Source: Chryseobacterium sp. RU37D (GTDB taxonomy: Bacteria > Bacteroidota > Bacteroidia > Flavobacteriales > Weeksellaceae). Taken from it: a DNA stretch of 64,000 nucleotides. The number at the start of each line of letters is the position of its first letter. Position 1 is the stretch's first letter. The stretch is taken from positions 1 through 64,000 of the forward strand of contig NZ_FTMM01000019.1 of the NCBI RefSeq assembly GCF_900156075.1, in the 5' to 3' direction. Under the pieces are notes generated by a model. That model worked only from the letters and a program-made list of their open reading frames with translations. It did not search any database and had not been told where the DNA came from. This document shows positions 1-7,638 of this stretch, piece by piece. Position numbers and translations under genes: made by a program.

Positions 1-227
1 TACTGATGAGTTCCAGATTATTAGTTTTTTAAATTGCAATCCAAAATTGCTAATTTTCTTGGAACTTTTTTGTCTAAATAAGTTTAAACAACTTCATAGT
101 AATAAATTATTTGATTAAAAAATATTTAAATAAAAATATATTTTAGAATATTAATAATTTTAGAAATTTTCTTCGCTACAGGAGGGAATAATTTTTGCAT
201 CCTGAAAATCACACAAAAAACAAAGTA
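1..227. other. AT-rich leader region upstream of the beta-lactamase gene
   Basis: I see no gene in this stretch. An AGGAGGG tract at 181-187 resembles a strong Shine-Dalgarno sequence, which is unusual for Bacteroidota. It sits 7 nt before a TTG at 195 that is in frame with the beta-lactamase, but about 40 nt before the ATG at 228 that begins a proper signal peptide. Confidence 0.4.
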
Positions 228-1403
228 ATGCAAAAATTAAAATTCTTACCTGTAGCAATAATGCTTCTATCATTATCACTAAGCCTATCAAATTGCAAAG
301 AAAGCAAAAAAGAATCCTCTAAAGATCTTACAACCCTTGTAGACAGCCTTGCAAAACCCCTCATGAACGAAAACAAGATTCCCGGATTGAGTATTGCTGT
401 CACTGTAAACGGGAAACATACTTTTTTTAATTATGGCATTATTTCCAAGGACAACAATAAACCGGTAACTGATCAAACATTATTCGAGCTTGGTTCTGTA
501 AGTAAGACCTTTACTACTTCATTGGCTAGCTTATCCCAATTAAATGGCACCCTGAATTTCTCTGATCCGGTGAGCAAATATATCCCGGAACTGAAAAAAA
601 CTGTTTTTGATTCTGTAAAACTCTATGATCTAGGTACTCATGCTGCAGGAGGGCTTCCGTTACAGCTACCTGATGAAGTGACTAATTACGATCAGCTGAT
701 TAATTATTACAAAACATGGAAACCCCTTTACAAACCTGGCACAGAAAGAGTATACTCCAACCCAAGTATTGGGCTTCTGGGTGTGATTGCAGGAAAAACG
801 TTCAACCAGCCTTTTACAGAAGCTATGAATCAGAATATTTTCTCAAAACTAAGCATGAATAATACGTATTACAATGTTCCAAAGGCCAAAATGACAGAAT
901 ATGCGCAGGGATATACTAAAGCTGACGAACAGGTACGTCTCAACCCAGCCATGCTTGCTGATGAAGCCTATGGAATCAAGTCCTGCACACAAGATATGAT
1001 CAAATTTGTAGATGCAAATATGGGGATCGGGAAAACGGAAGCTAAAGTTTTAAAAGCTATAGAAAACACACATACAGGTTACTTTAAAACTATAGAAATG
1101 ACTCAGGATCTTATCTGGGAGCAATATAATTATCCTGTTTCTCTTGATCAGCTATTGAAAGGAAATTCCAGCGACATGATCCTTAAAGCCAACCCGATCC
1201 AGGAACTCAAGCCTGCATTACAGCCCCAGCAAAATGTACTGATCAATAAAACCGGCTCTACCAATGGCTTTGCTTCCTATATTATGTATGTTCCTTCAAA
1301 GAAAACAGGAATTGTTATTCTTGCCAATAAGAATTATCCCATTAATGCAAGAGTAGAGCTTGCCTATAAAATATTAACCTATCTTGAAAAATCAGGAAAA
1401 TAA
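228..1403 (+). CDS. Class C (AmpC-type) serine beta-lactamase, predicted lipoprotein
   Basis: Predicted to hydrolyse beta-lactams through a serine acyl-enzyme outside the cytoplasm. Numbered from the ATG at 228 (391 aa), the three class C signatures are in order: SVSK at residues 90-93 (nucleophile Ser), YSN at 176-178 and KTG at 341-343, followed by STNGF. The stretch LADEAYGIK and the PVSLDQLL...ANPIQEL segment also read like AmpC rather than a generic DD-peptidase. The N-terminus has a hydrophobic leader ending LSLSNC, a lipobox-like site with Cys23; Asn at -1 is not typical. An in-frame TTG at 195 would add 11 residues and spoil the signal peptide, so I prefer 228. No ampR-like regulator is adjacent. 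A non-lactamase esterase of the same fold is the alternative. Confidence 0.88.
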   Translation: MQKLKFLPVAIMLLSLSLSLSNCKESKKESSKDLTTLVDSLAKPLMNENKIPGLSIAVTVNGKHTFFNYGIISKDNNKPVTDQTLFELGSVSKTFTTSLASLSQLNGTLNFSDPVSKYIPELKKTVFDSVKLYDLGTHAAGGLPLQLPDEVTNYDQLINYYKTWKPLYKPGTERVYSNPSIGLLGVIAGKTFNQPFTEAMNQNIFSKLSMNNTYYNVPKAKMTEYAQGYTKADEQVRLNPAMLADEAYGIKSCTQDMIKFVDANMGIGKTEAKVLKAIENTHTGYFKTIEMTQDLIWEQYNYPVSLDQLLKGNSSDMILKANPIQELKPALQPQQNVLINKTGSTNGFASYIMYVPSKKTGIVILANKNYPINARVELAYKILTYLEKSGK

Positions 1404-1420
1404 AAATCTTATATTAATTA

Positions 1421-1460
1421 AAAATAACTTCGGTATTGATAGGAGTTATTTTTTTTTAAT
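1421..1460 (+). terminator. Rho-independent terminator after the beta-lactamase gene
   Basis: AAATAACT pairs with AGTTATTT across a ~14-nt loop, and a long T run follows on the plus strand. Confidence 0.7.
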
Positions 1461-1534
1461 AAATAGTGAAAGGCATTAAGTTTTTTGCTACCTTAGTTCA
1501 GGAAATACCGTAAAACAAGGTTTTACATAATATT

Positions 1535-2158
1535 ATGGCAGAAGAAATTTATTTCATAAAAACCAATCCTGTTACTGCAAAGATCAACTTGTACAATAAG
1601 CTCTGCCGTGAAGAAGAAAGCATTATCAACTACCTTGATGACGGTAAAAAACAAAGCCTTGAACTCATCAAAAAGAAAGTACAAGAAAACGTCAATGATC
1701 TTTCAAAAGAAGAATTACTGAGTATATTTAATTGGTTCAATGCAAAATTCAAAGGAGATCATGAAGAAATAAAAACGCAGCTTTTTATACACGGCATTGA
1801 TCTTTTTTATGAAATTACTTCTTCTGACAACGTTCAGTTTTTTCAGGAAATTCTTTCTGATTACGAAAAATATTCTCAGGAAAATATTGGGCATATTTTT
1901 GATCCTGAAAAATTTAATGATTTTTTGATATACGGATTATTTTTCACAGGTTTTATCAATAAAGAAAAAGGTGAAGAATATATCCTTTCGGAATTTCTAA
2001 GATCTGATCACAAAAATCTGTATTCTTTTGCCGAAACTCAATTTAATTCAAAAAAAGCAACTGTTTTATCCAAACAAAATCTCTACAATCAATTCTCGGA
2101 GCTCTACGATTGTACAAGATTTTATAAAGATCCTATTATCAAGCTCTATTATTCTTAA
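1535..2158 (+). CDS. Hypothetical protein, 207 aa
   Basis: I do not recognise this protein. It is acidic and lysine-rich, with no signal peptide or membrane segment, and looks mostly helical. The repeated short helices with aromatic residues (FNWFNAKF, DLFYEI, FLIYGLFFTGF) suggest a soluble helical-repeat-like fold. It stands alone on the plus strand between the beta-lactamase terminator and the convergent flippase-like gene. Base composition is like its neighbours, so there is no sign of recent transfer. Confidence 0.75.
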   Translation: MAEEIYFIKTNPVTAKINLYNKLCREEESIINYLDDGKKQSLELIKKKVQENVNDLSKEELLSIFNWFNAKFKGDHEEIKTQLFIHGIDLFYEITSSDNVQFFQEILSDYEKYSQENIGHIFDPEKFNDFLIYGLFFTGFINKEKGEEYILSEFLRSDHKNLYSFAETQFNSKKATVLSKQNLYNQFSELYDCTRFYKDPIIKLYYS

Positions 2159-2219
2159 AGCATCTATTAATTAAAATTAAACTAAATTTTGAAGTACTTT
2201 TTTGATTTAATTCAAATAA

Positions 2220-3245
2220 TTATTGGTATGCTTCCTTATCTGTAACCTTATTTCTTGCTTTTGCCAGCATTGGTATCGAAATTAGTCCCATCACCAGCAT
2301 AATAATAATCTGCATCGGCAAGGAAATAAATGAATAGGTTAATCCGATTTCACCACCCTGCTCTTCACTTTTGCCCATGGAAATAAATAAAGCCATAAAA
2401 CCATATTTCATGGCAAGGTTGAATGCCCCGATTCCTCCACTCGCTGGAACCATCATCCCCAGAGTTCCGACAACGATAATTAAAAAGCCGTCTGCAAAAG
2501 TAAAATTTGAAGTTTCCGGAAGTGCAAAACAAACCAGATAAGCCGCAAAATAGTACGAAACCCAAATCCCTATTGTGTAAAGAATAAATTTTCCTTTTTG
2601 CTTTAATTTAAATATAGATGTTAAGCCCTGAAAGATCCCCTCGATAAAATTAATGATCTTATCCAGGACAGGAACTTTTGATAATTTTTTTTTTAACATG
2701 AAAAATAAAATTGTCCCGGCTAGTAAAATTCCCAGAATAATTAAAATCTTATCCGGGTTAAAATTGATTCCTGAATTTTTATAGAAAGAATAAATAGCGT
2801 CTCCTTTAAATAATAAAGTGAGGCCGAAAAAGACAATCATACACACCAAATCAACTACTCTTTCCAGGATAATTGTTCCAAAAGACTTATCTACAGGCAC
2901 TTTTTCCACGCCATACAAAGCTGTTGCCCTTGCTACTTCACCGCTTCTGGGAATGGTAAGGTTCATTAAATAACCAAAAGAAATTGACCATAATGAATTA
3001 GAGCTTGAGATAATATATCCCATCGGCTCCAGCATCAGATTCCAACGAATTGCCCTGAACCAATAAGCAGAAATCCCGAAACATCCCGCAAATAAAACCC
3101 ACCAATAATTTGCTTTTGATAATGATTTTTGAATCACTTTAAAGTCTAAACCTTTCAGCGCAAACCATAAAAAAAAGCCTGCAAAAGCAAGCGAGATTAC
3201 TATTGTAAGTATCGATTTTAAAGGATTTTTTGATTTATTTTCCAT
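2220..3245 (-). CDS. Flippase-like / lysylphosphatidylglycerol synthase TM-domain protein
   Basis: An integral membrane protein of the LPG_synthase_TM (UPF0104, YbhN-like) family, 341 aa, about eight hydrophobic helices. Family features visible are the Arg-rich early loop (YWFRAIRWNLML), the PRSGEVARA segment near residue 100 and the C-terminal glycine-rich MVPASGGIGAFN stretch. Members are usually assigned to lipid or glycolipid handling at the inner membrane; the substrate here is unknown. There is no cytosolic acyltransferase domain, so it is not a full MprF. It starts 5 nt after the panD stop and is probably co-transcribed with panD. Confidence 0.85.
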   Translation of the reverse strand: MENKSKNPLKSILTIVISLAFAGFFLWFALKGLDFKVIQKSLSKANYWWVLFAGCFGISAYWFRAIRWNLMLEPMGYIISSSNSLWSISFGYLMNLTIPRSGEVARATALYGVEKVPVDKSFGTIILERVVDLVCMIVFFGLTLLFKGDAIYSFYKNSGINFNPDKILIILGILLAGTILFFMLKKKLSKVPVLDKIINFIEGIFQGLTSIFKLKQKGKFILYTIGIWVSYYFAAYLVCFALPETSNFTFADGFLIIVVGTLGMMVPASGGIGAFNLAMKYGFMALFISMGKSEEQGGEIGLTYSFISLPMQIIIMLVMGLISIPMLAKARNKVTDKEAYQ

Positions 3246-3250
3246 CGGGA

Positions 3251-3601
3251 TTATGTCAAAAGGTTTGTTTTTTCATCCGGGAAAATGATCTTCGGCTGGA
3301 AAGTTTTTGCTTCTTCAGGAGTCATCTGTGCATAAGCTATGATGATAATAATGTCGTCTTTTTGAACTTTTCTTGCAGCAGGACCATTAAGACAAACCTC
3401 TCCGGATTTTCTTTTCCCTTTGATAACATAGGTATCAAAACGCTCTCCGTTATTCACATTTACGATATAGACTCTTTCCCCTACCACCAGTCCGGCAGAT
3501 TCAATAAGGTCTTCATCTATCGTAATGCTTCCTATATAATTAAGGTCAGAAGACGTAACTCTTACCCTGTGAATTTTAGACTTAAAAACTTCTATTAACA
3601 T
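3251..3601 (-). CDS. panD: Aspartate 1-decarboxylase
   Basis: Makes beta-alanine from L-aspartate for pantothenate and coenzyme A. The enzyme is pyruvoyl-dependent and self-processes at a Gly-Ser bond. That site is visible as G24-S25 in YIGSITIDE, at the usual position, preceded by [10 protein letters not shown]. Length (116 aa) is normal. Residues NGPAARK and the final half-barrel also match the family. It is the promoter-proximal gene of a pair with the flippase-like gene. Confidence 0.97.
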   Translation of the reverse strand: MLIEVFKSKIHRVRVTSSDLNYIGSITIDEDLIESAGLVVGERVYIVNVNNGERFDTYVIKGKRKSGEVCLNGPAARKVQKDDIIIIIAYAQMTPEEAKTFQPKIIFPDEKTNLLT

Positions 3602-3935
3602 GTTTGCAAATTTATTAATAAAAATTTATAAAATGTCTTTAAAATGAATTTTAAAACTTGCGGACATCCTGTTGTTTAATTTTATTAAACGTAATTTTTC
3701 CTTATTTTACTTACCAAATTTACAATCATATCTTCAAATCTATTAATACTTCGTATAAAATTTAGAATTTAATAAATGTAAGAAATAATTTATCAATTTT
3801 GCTAAAGTCAATACACATAAGCATTTGGCATGATTTTAGTAACGTGTAACGTAGATTTTTCGTAAAAAGTGGAATTATCATATTTTAACCAATTTCATCG
3901 AAAATCAAAAAAATTATACATATTTTCATAAAAAA
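3602..3935. other. Intergenic region between panD and HU
   Basis: Divergent spacer of about 400 bp in total. Apart from the HU promoter at its right end I see only AT-rich DNA: no RNA gene, no repeat shared with the rest of the window, and no convincing ORF. Confidence 0.5.
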
Positions 3936-3966
3936 ATTGCACATTTAGAAAATATTATTATATTTG
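3936..3966 (+). promoter_or_regulatory. Bacteroidota-type promoter for the HU gene
   Basis: ATTG at 3936-3939 (close to the -33 TTTG element), a 19-nt spacer, then TATATTTG at 3959-3966, an exact match to the -7 consensus TAnnTTTG. The ATG at 4001 leaves a leader of about 30 nt. Confidence 0.75.
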
Positions 3967-4000
3967 CTATAATTACGAACTAACTTTAATATTAAAAATT

Positions 4001-4291
4001 ATGAACAAGTCTGAATTAATCGACGCAATCGCAAAAGATGCAGGAATTACTAAAGTTGCAGCTAAAGCTGCTTTAGAATCTTTCATTGGTAACGTAACTT
4101 CTACTTTAAAGAAAAAAGACGGAAAAGTTTCTTTAGTAGGATTTGGAACTTTCTCAGTGGCTGAGAGAGCTGCAAGACAAGGTATTAACCCTGCAACTAA
4201 AAAACCAATCAAAATTGCTGCTAAAAAAGTTGCTAAATTCAAAGCTGGAGCTGATCTTTCAAACGCAGTTTCAGGTGCTAAGAAAAAATAA
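4001..4291 (+). CDS. hup: DNA-binding protein HU
   Basis: Nucleoid-associated histone-like protein that bends DNA as a dimer. The 96-aa sequence has the HU/IHF fold: helices from MNKSELIDAIAKDAGI, the GFGTF turn, then the arm region with NPATKKPIKI, where the Pro that intercalates DNA sits. The C-terminus is an Ala/Lys-rich tail. The gene is monocistronic, with its own promoter at 3936-3966 and a terminator at 4312-4340. Codon use is strongly biased, as expected for a highly expressed gene. Confidence 0.95.
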   Translation: MNKSELIDAIAKDAGITKVAAKAALESFIGNVTSTLKKKDGKVSLVGFGTFSVAERAARQGINPATKKPIKIAAKKVAKFKAGADLSNAVSGAKKK

Positions 4292-4311
4292 TCATTCAGA
4301 TTAAAAAATTA

Positions 4312-4340
4312 GGGCTGTTTCAGGTGAAACGGCCTTTTTT
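4312..4340 (+). terminator. Terminator after the HU gene
   Basis: GGCTGTTTC pairs with GAAACGGCC (one wobble) around AGGT, followed by TTTTTT. Confidence 0.85.
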
Positions 4341-4352
4341 AGTATATTATCT

Positions 4353-4448
4353 AGATGCTTTGACTCCGCTCAGCATGACATCGCTACAAATTAACGCTAG
4401 AAAACAGTTAGTATTAGAAGTGTCATGCTGAGCAGAGTCGAAGCATCT
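4353..4448. repeat. REP-like inverted repeat, family A, copy 1
   Basis: Two 28-bp arms at 4353-4380 and 4421-4448 are reverse complements with two mismatches, around a 40-nt loop. The arms contain GCTCAGCATGACA / TGTCATGCTGAGC. The loop begins TCGCTACAAATT and ends GTTAGTATTAGA. The same arm core and loop words occur, in reverse orientation, at 29274-29372. It lies between the convergent 3' ends of hup and pdxH. Confidence 0.9.
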
Positions 4449-4461
4449 TTAATTATAATAT

Positions 4462-5103
4462 CTACGGAGCTAAACGCGAAATTTTCCAATCCAAATCTTC
4501 CAAAGTATACACAATCCTGTCATGAAGCCTGTTGGGTCTGCCCTGCCAAAATTCTATTTCATAAGGCTTCGCGATGTATCCACCCCAGTTTTCCGGTCTT
4601 GGAACTTCAGAATGTTCGTATTCTTTTTCAAGAATCTTTAATTTTTCTTCCAAAAACTCACGGTTCGGAATTTTCTGGCTTTGTGGTGAAACCGCCGCTC
4701 CCAGCTGACTCCCTTTCGGTCTTGAATGAAAATATCCGTCGCTAAGATTTTCTGCAATACGTTCTAAATCTGCTTTAATAATAATTTGACGTTCCAGGCT
4801 CGGCCAGAAGAAATGAAGACATGCTTTATGAGTTTTCTCAATCGCCCGGCCTTTTTTACTGTCATAATTAGTGTAAAAAATAAAACCTTCATATGTATAG
4901 GATTTTAGCAGAACCATTCTTGTACGCGGGCAGCCGTCTTTTTCTACTGTAGAAATCGCCATTGCATTGGCTTCAGAAATATTGGAATTTTCGCTGGCTT
5001 CCAGAAACCAGTCGCGGAACTGCTCAAGGGGATTTTGTTTTATCTCACTTTCAATAAGTTGGGATTTCTCGTACACTTTTCTTTTGTCGTGCAGGTTTTC
5101 CAT
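4462..5103 (-). CDS. pdxH: Pyridoxamine/pyridoxine 5'-phosphate oxidase
   Basis: FMN-dependent oxidase that makes pyridoxal 5'-phosphate. Family blocks are in order: the N-terminal NPLEQFRDWFLEA, the FMN-binding RTRMVLLKSY, FYTNYDSKKG, the FFWPSLERQI strand, SRPKGSQLGA, and the C-terminal WGGYIAKPYEIEFWQG and RLHDRI...WKISRLAP ending typical of PdxH. Length (213 aa) is normal. It is divergent from the yqgE-like gene, with only 24 nt between the two starts, and convergent with hup through repeat A. Confidence 0.96.
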   Translation of the reverse strand: MENLHDKRKVYEKSQLIESEIKQNPLEQFRDWFLEASENSNISEANAMAISTVEKDGCPRTRMVLLKSYTYEGFIFYTNYDSKKGRAIEKTHKACLHFFWPSLERQIIIKADLERIAENLSDGYFHSRPKGSQLGAAVSPQSQKIPNREFLEEKLKILEKEYEHSEVPRPENWGGYIAKPYEIEFWQGRPNRLHDRIVYTLEDLDWKISRLAP

Positions 5104-5116
5104 AAATATTTTTTAT

Positions 5117-5124
5117 TAAATTTG
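5117..5124 (+). promoter_or_regulatory. -7 element of the yqgE promoter, likely leaderless transcript
   Basis: TAAATTTG matches TAnnTTTG exactly and ends 3 nt before the ATG at 5128, so the transcript probably starts at or next to the start codon. I see no clear -33 TTTG at 19-20 nt. Confidence 0.55.
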
Positions 5125-5127
5125 AGT

Positions 5128-5676
5128 ATGAATTACTCATACAAAGGTAAAATATTAATTTCCACCCCAGACATCTCCGGTGATATTTTTTCGAGATCGG
5201 TAGTATTGGTTATTGATCACAATGAGCATGGGGCTTTTGGTTTAATATTAAACAAAAGGAACAGCCAGATGAGTAGTAAATTTAAAAATTTCTTTGATTT
5301 TAAAATTGAAGTTTACGATGGCGGGCCAGTAGAAAATGACAAAGTATTCTTTATTGTAAAAGGTAAAAAAGTAACCGAATTCTATACTGAAATCACTCCT
5401 GAATTTTATCTTACGGAAGATATTGAAAGTATTATCAGCTCTGTCCTGAATAAGGAAATCAGCATTAATGATATTAAAATATTCTCAGGATATTCCGGGT
5501 GGACCTCTATGCAGCTGGACGATGAAGTTCAAAGAAAAGTCTGGACGGTTGTGGATGTTTATAACCTTGATTATACCCTACCTAATGATCAATCACTCTG
5601 GAAATCAATCATGCAGAATCTAGGTGGCGAGTATCTTTTATGGGCAAATTCGCCTGAAGATATCTCATTAAATTGA
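5128..5676 (+). CDS. YqgE/AlgH family protein
   Basis: A 182-aa member of the UPF0301 (YqgE/AlgH) family, whose biochemical role is not established. Visible family features are the opening YKGKILISTPDISGDIF, the VVLVIDHNEHGAFGLILNK strand with its AFGLILN signature, and later IKIFSGYSGW, where family members have a G-x-[AS]-G-W motif. The open frame extends upstream to 5035, but that extension runs into pdxH; the ATG at 5128 gives the family N-terminus and follows the -7 element. It is divergent from pdxH. Confidence 0.92.
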   Translation: MNYSYKGKILISTPDISGDIFSRSVVLVIDHNEHGAFGLILNKRNSQMSSKFKNFFDFKIEVYDGGPVENDKVFFIVKGKKVTEFYTEITPEFYLTEDIESIISSVLNKEISINDIKIFSGYSGWTSMQLDDEVQRKVWTVVDVYNLDYTLPNDQSLWKSIMQNLGGEYLLWANSPEDISLN

Positions 5677-5783
5677 TACTATATTTTCCATTCTTAGGTG
5701 AAAAAATTTAACAAATTTTAAGAATTCGTTAAGTAATTTTAAGCAAAGAATTTACGTTATTTGTTAAACCAAAAATCACTGAT

Positions 5784-6103
5784 ATGAAAGGAACAAAACC
5801 ACTTGCTATATCTATCTTCTTTGCAGCATTTTTGTCTTTTAGTCTAGTAAATAAAAATCTAATTGTCATAGACACCGGACATGGAGGAAATGACATAGTA
5901 GCCAACCGAAACGGTATTTATGAGAAAAATATTGTTTTGAACATCGGAAAAGAAATCCAGAAACTTAAAGGGAATCCAAAGCTCCGACAGTGCTCGTAGA
6001 GCTTGGTTATATTAATAATACTAAAGACAGAGAATATATGACCAGCGAGAATGGTCAAAAAGAAACTGCACAAAAATTCATTGAAGTTTTTAAAGAGTAT
6101 TAA
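5784..6103 (+). pseudogene. N-acetylmuramoyl-L-alanine amidase remnant with internal deletion
   Basis: The first 71 codons encode a signal-like leader and the start of an Amidase_3 domain (VIDTGHGGND, with the zinc-ligand His, then YEKNIVLNIGKEIQKL). The frame stops at 5997-5999. From about 5972, in another frame, the conserved end of the same domain is readable: KAPTVLVELGYINNTKDR through IEVFKEY, stop at 6101-6103. The middle of the domain, with the second zinc His region, is absent. The simplest reading is one internal deletion of roughly a hundred codons that also shifted the frame. An assembly error is possible. The gene probably once cleaved peptidoglycan side chains. Confidence 0.85.
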
Positions 6104-6136
6104 ATAGAAAACAATTTCTGATTACACCTCAGAATA

Positions 6137-6180
6137 AAACCCGGTAAAGGACTTTTGGAACTTTGTTGTTTACCGGGTTT
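6137..6180. terminator. Bidirectional terminator hairpin
   Basis: AAACCCGGTAAA at 6137-6148 pairs perfectly with TTTACCGGGTTT at 6169-6180. It lies between the convergent amidase remnant and the aminotransferase-like gene. Confidence 0.8.
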
Positions 6181-6186
6181 GTCAAT

Positions 6187-6996
6187 TTAAAAGCTTCCTT
6201 TCCAACTTCCTGCCAATTCTAAAAAGCGTGTAATAGCGAAAGTCTTATTTCTTATTTTTCCTACAGAAAACATGCCCTTTTCGTCAGAAATTAATAGAAT
6301 TTCTTCGGCTTTTTGAGATTCAAAGGCAATAATCTCGTGTTCCTGTATATCTGCAAGGTTATTTTTATGTAAAAATGTTACGAAATTTTCCATTAGAGGA
6401 GAAATGTAAGCTCCTTCCGTTTGCTTTGGCACCCTGATTACATCTCCTTCTAAAAACAAGAGGTTTCCAGAGGTTGTGCGGGCAATTCTTTTATTTGGAT
6501 TCAAAAGAATGACATCATCGAGGTCATTTTCCTGGGCATAAATTCCACCATAAATATTTTCCGGACTGTGAACCCTGATATTGCTTAAAAGGTTATTATT
6601 TACATTAATTTCCTTAATTAAATCCAATTCCAACGGTCTATGATGAACCATTAAAATATCATTCATTTCTGTAACTTCATAGAGGTAAGAAACAGAAGAT
6701 CTTGACAGCGAAGTCTCTTCAGAATTTCTGAAAACCTGAAAATTGATAATCCCATTTTTAATTCCTTTCCCATCAATAATCTCGTTCTGGAAAAGCGCCT
6801 GAAAAAACTCAAGAGTGTAAGTAAGAGGAATATTAAGCCTCATCTTTCTCATGGAAGCCATTAAAAAAAAATAACATTCTTCATCCATAATCAGCCGCCC
6901 GTTTCTAATAAAGAAAGATACCTTCACCGCATCCCCAAAAAGGAATGCCCTGTTTTTTACTTTTATTTCGTCTGATGTAAAATATTGATTTTCCAA
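6187..6996 (-). CDS. Class IV aminotransferase-fold protein, probably not catalytic
   Basis: A 269-aa protein of the class IV PLP-enzyme fold (branched-chain aminotransferase / aminodeoxychorismate lyase group). The start RAFLFGDAVKVSFFIRNGR matches the family's R-G-F-x-[FY]-G-D-G-V-F-E-T block. At the place of the PLP-binding Lys (LLSxIK in flavobacterial relatives as I recall them) it has LLSNIR, Arg141, and the later E-x3-GN motif reads ARTTSGN, so the cofactor-contacting Glu is also replaced. The TPP...G...R loop is poor. I infer a degenerate or regulatory homologue. It lies 76 nt downstream of the START-like gene, behind that gene's terminator. Confidence 0.75.
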   Translation of the reverse strand: MENQYFTSDEIKVKNRAFLFGDAVKVSFFIRNGRLIMDEECYFFLMASMRKMRLNIPLTYTLEFFQALFQNEIIDGKGIKNGIINFQVFRNSEETSLSRSSVSYLYEVTEMNDILMVHHRPLELDLIKEINVNNNLLSNIRVHSPENIYGGIYAQENDLDDVILLNPNKRIARTTSGNLLFLEGDVIRVPKQTEGAYISPLMENFVTFLHKNNLADIQEHEIIAFESQKAEEILLISDEKGMFSVGKIRNKTFAITRFLELAGSWKGSF

Positions 6997-7003
6997 TTTA
7001 ATC

Positions 7004-7043
7004 TGATTTAATTATAAAAAAATAATGAACGATAAATCGTTCA
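7004..7043 (-). terminator. Terminator after the START-like gene
   Basis: The palindrome TGAACGATAAATCGTTCA at 7026-7043 is followed on the minus strand by a T-rich tract (TTATTTTTTT). Confidence 0.65.
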
Positions 7044-7072
7044 TCAGTTTTATCATTCAGCACAGCTTACGT

Positions 7073-7459
7073 TTAAGCGGCACCTAATTTTATTCTTAGA
7101 TTTTCGATAAGGTTTTCCCAATACATAGCGTTTTCTTCTTCGTCACCTTCTTCGCAGAAGTCTGTGATATTAAGCGACAGATCTTCTGTAATATCATCAA
7201 TCACGATAGTCATCTCAAAGAAATTCTTGGTTCCTTCATCCTCTTCCCATCTAAAACGCACGAAACCTTCAGGTTTATATCTAATCAAAGTAGCCTTCTC
7301 AGCAGGCCCTCCGCCCCAACTGAAAAAAAAGTCATCCCCTTTCTCTGTCACATCATCCGCAAACCATTCAGATAATCCCTCCGCTGTCGCCAGATATTCG
7401 TATAAAATCTCTGATAAACAATGCATTGGAAATTCGTAATGGACTTTATGTTTCGCCAT
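7073..7459 (-). CDS. START-like domain protein
   Basis: A 128-aa acidic protein of the SRPBCC/START-like superfamily (AHSA1-like), found across Flavobacteriia as a conserved single-domain protein of unknown ligand. The helix-grip pattern is visible: YEFPMHCLSEILYEYLATAEGLSEWFAD, then FFFSWGG and VRFRWEED strands, ending in the long amphipathic helix YWENLIENLRIKLG. The frame opens at 7486, but MAKHKVHYEF at 7459 is the natural start and leaves out a charged extension. Confidence 0.85.
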   Translation of the reverse strand: MAKHKVHYEFPMHCLSEILYEYLATAEGLSEWFADDVTEKGDDFFFSWGGGPAEKATLIRYKPEGFVRFRWEEDEGTKNFFEMTIVIDDITEDLSLNITDFCEEGDEEENAMYWENLIENLRIKLGAA

Positions 7460-7638
7460 ATAATCTTTGTTTTTATCGTCCCGCAATATATAAATTAATT
7501 TTTTTATTACACAAAAATGTATTTACTTTTTTACATAATCTTCATGATATTTATCACGGAATTTTAAATATTTATTTAAGCTAATTTTATGATTCTGATC
7601 ATATAAAAATCGCTCCAATTTATTGAAAAGATTAATAT

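Noticed and set aside
5035..5127. Upstream extension of the yqgE frame
   Set aside because: It runs into pdxH and lies before the -7 element; the ATG at 5128 fits the family.
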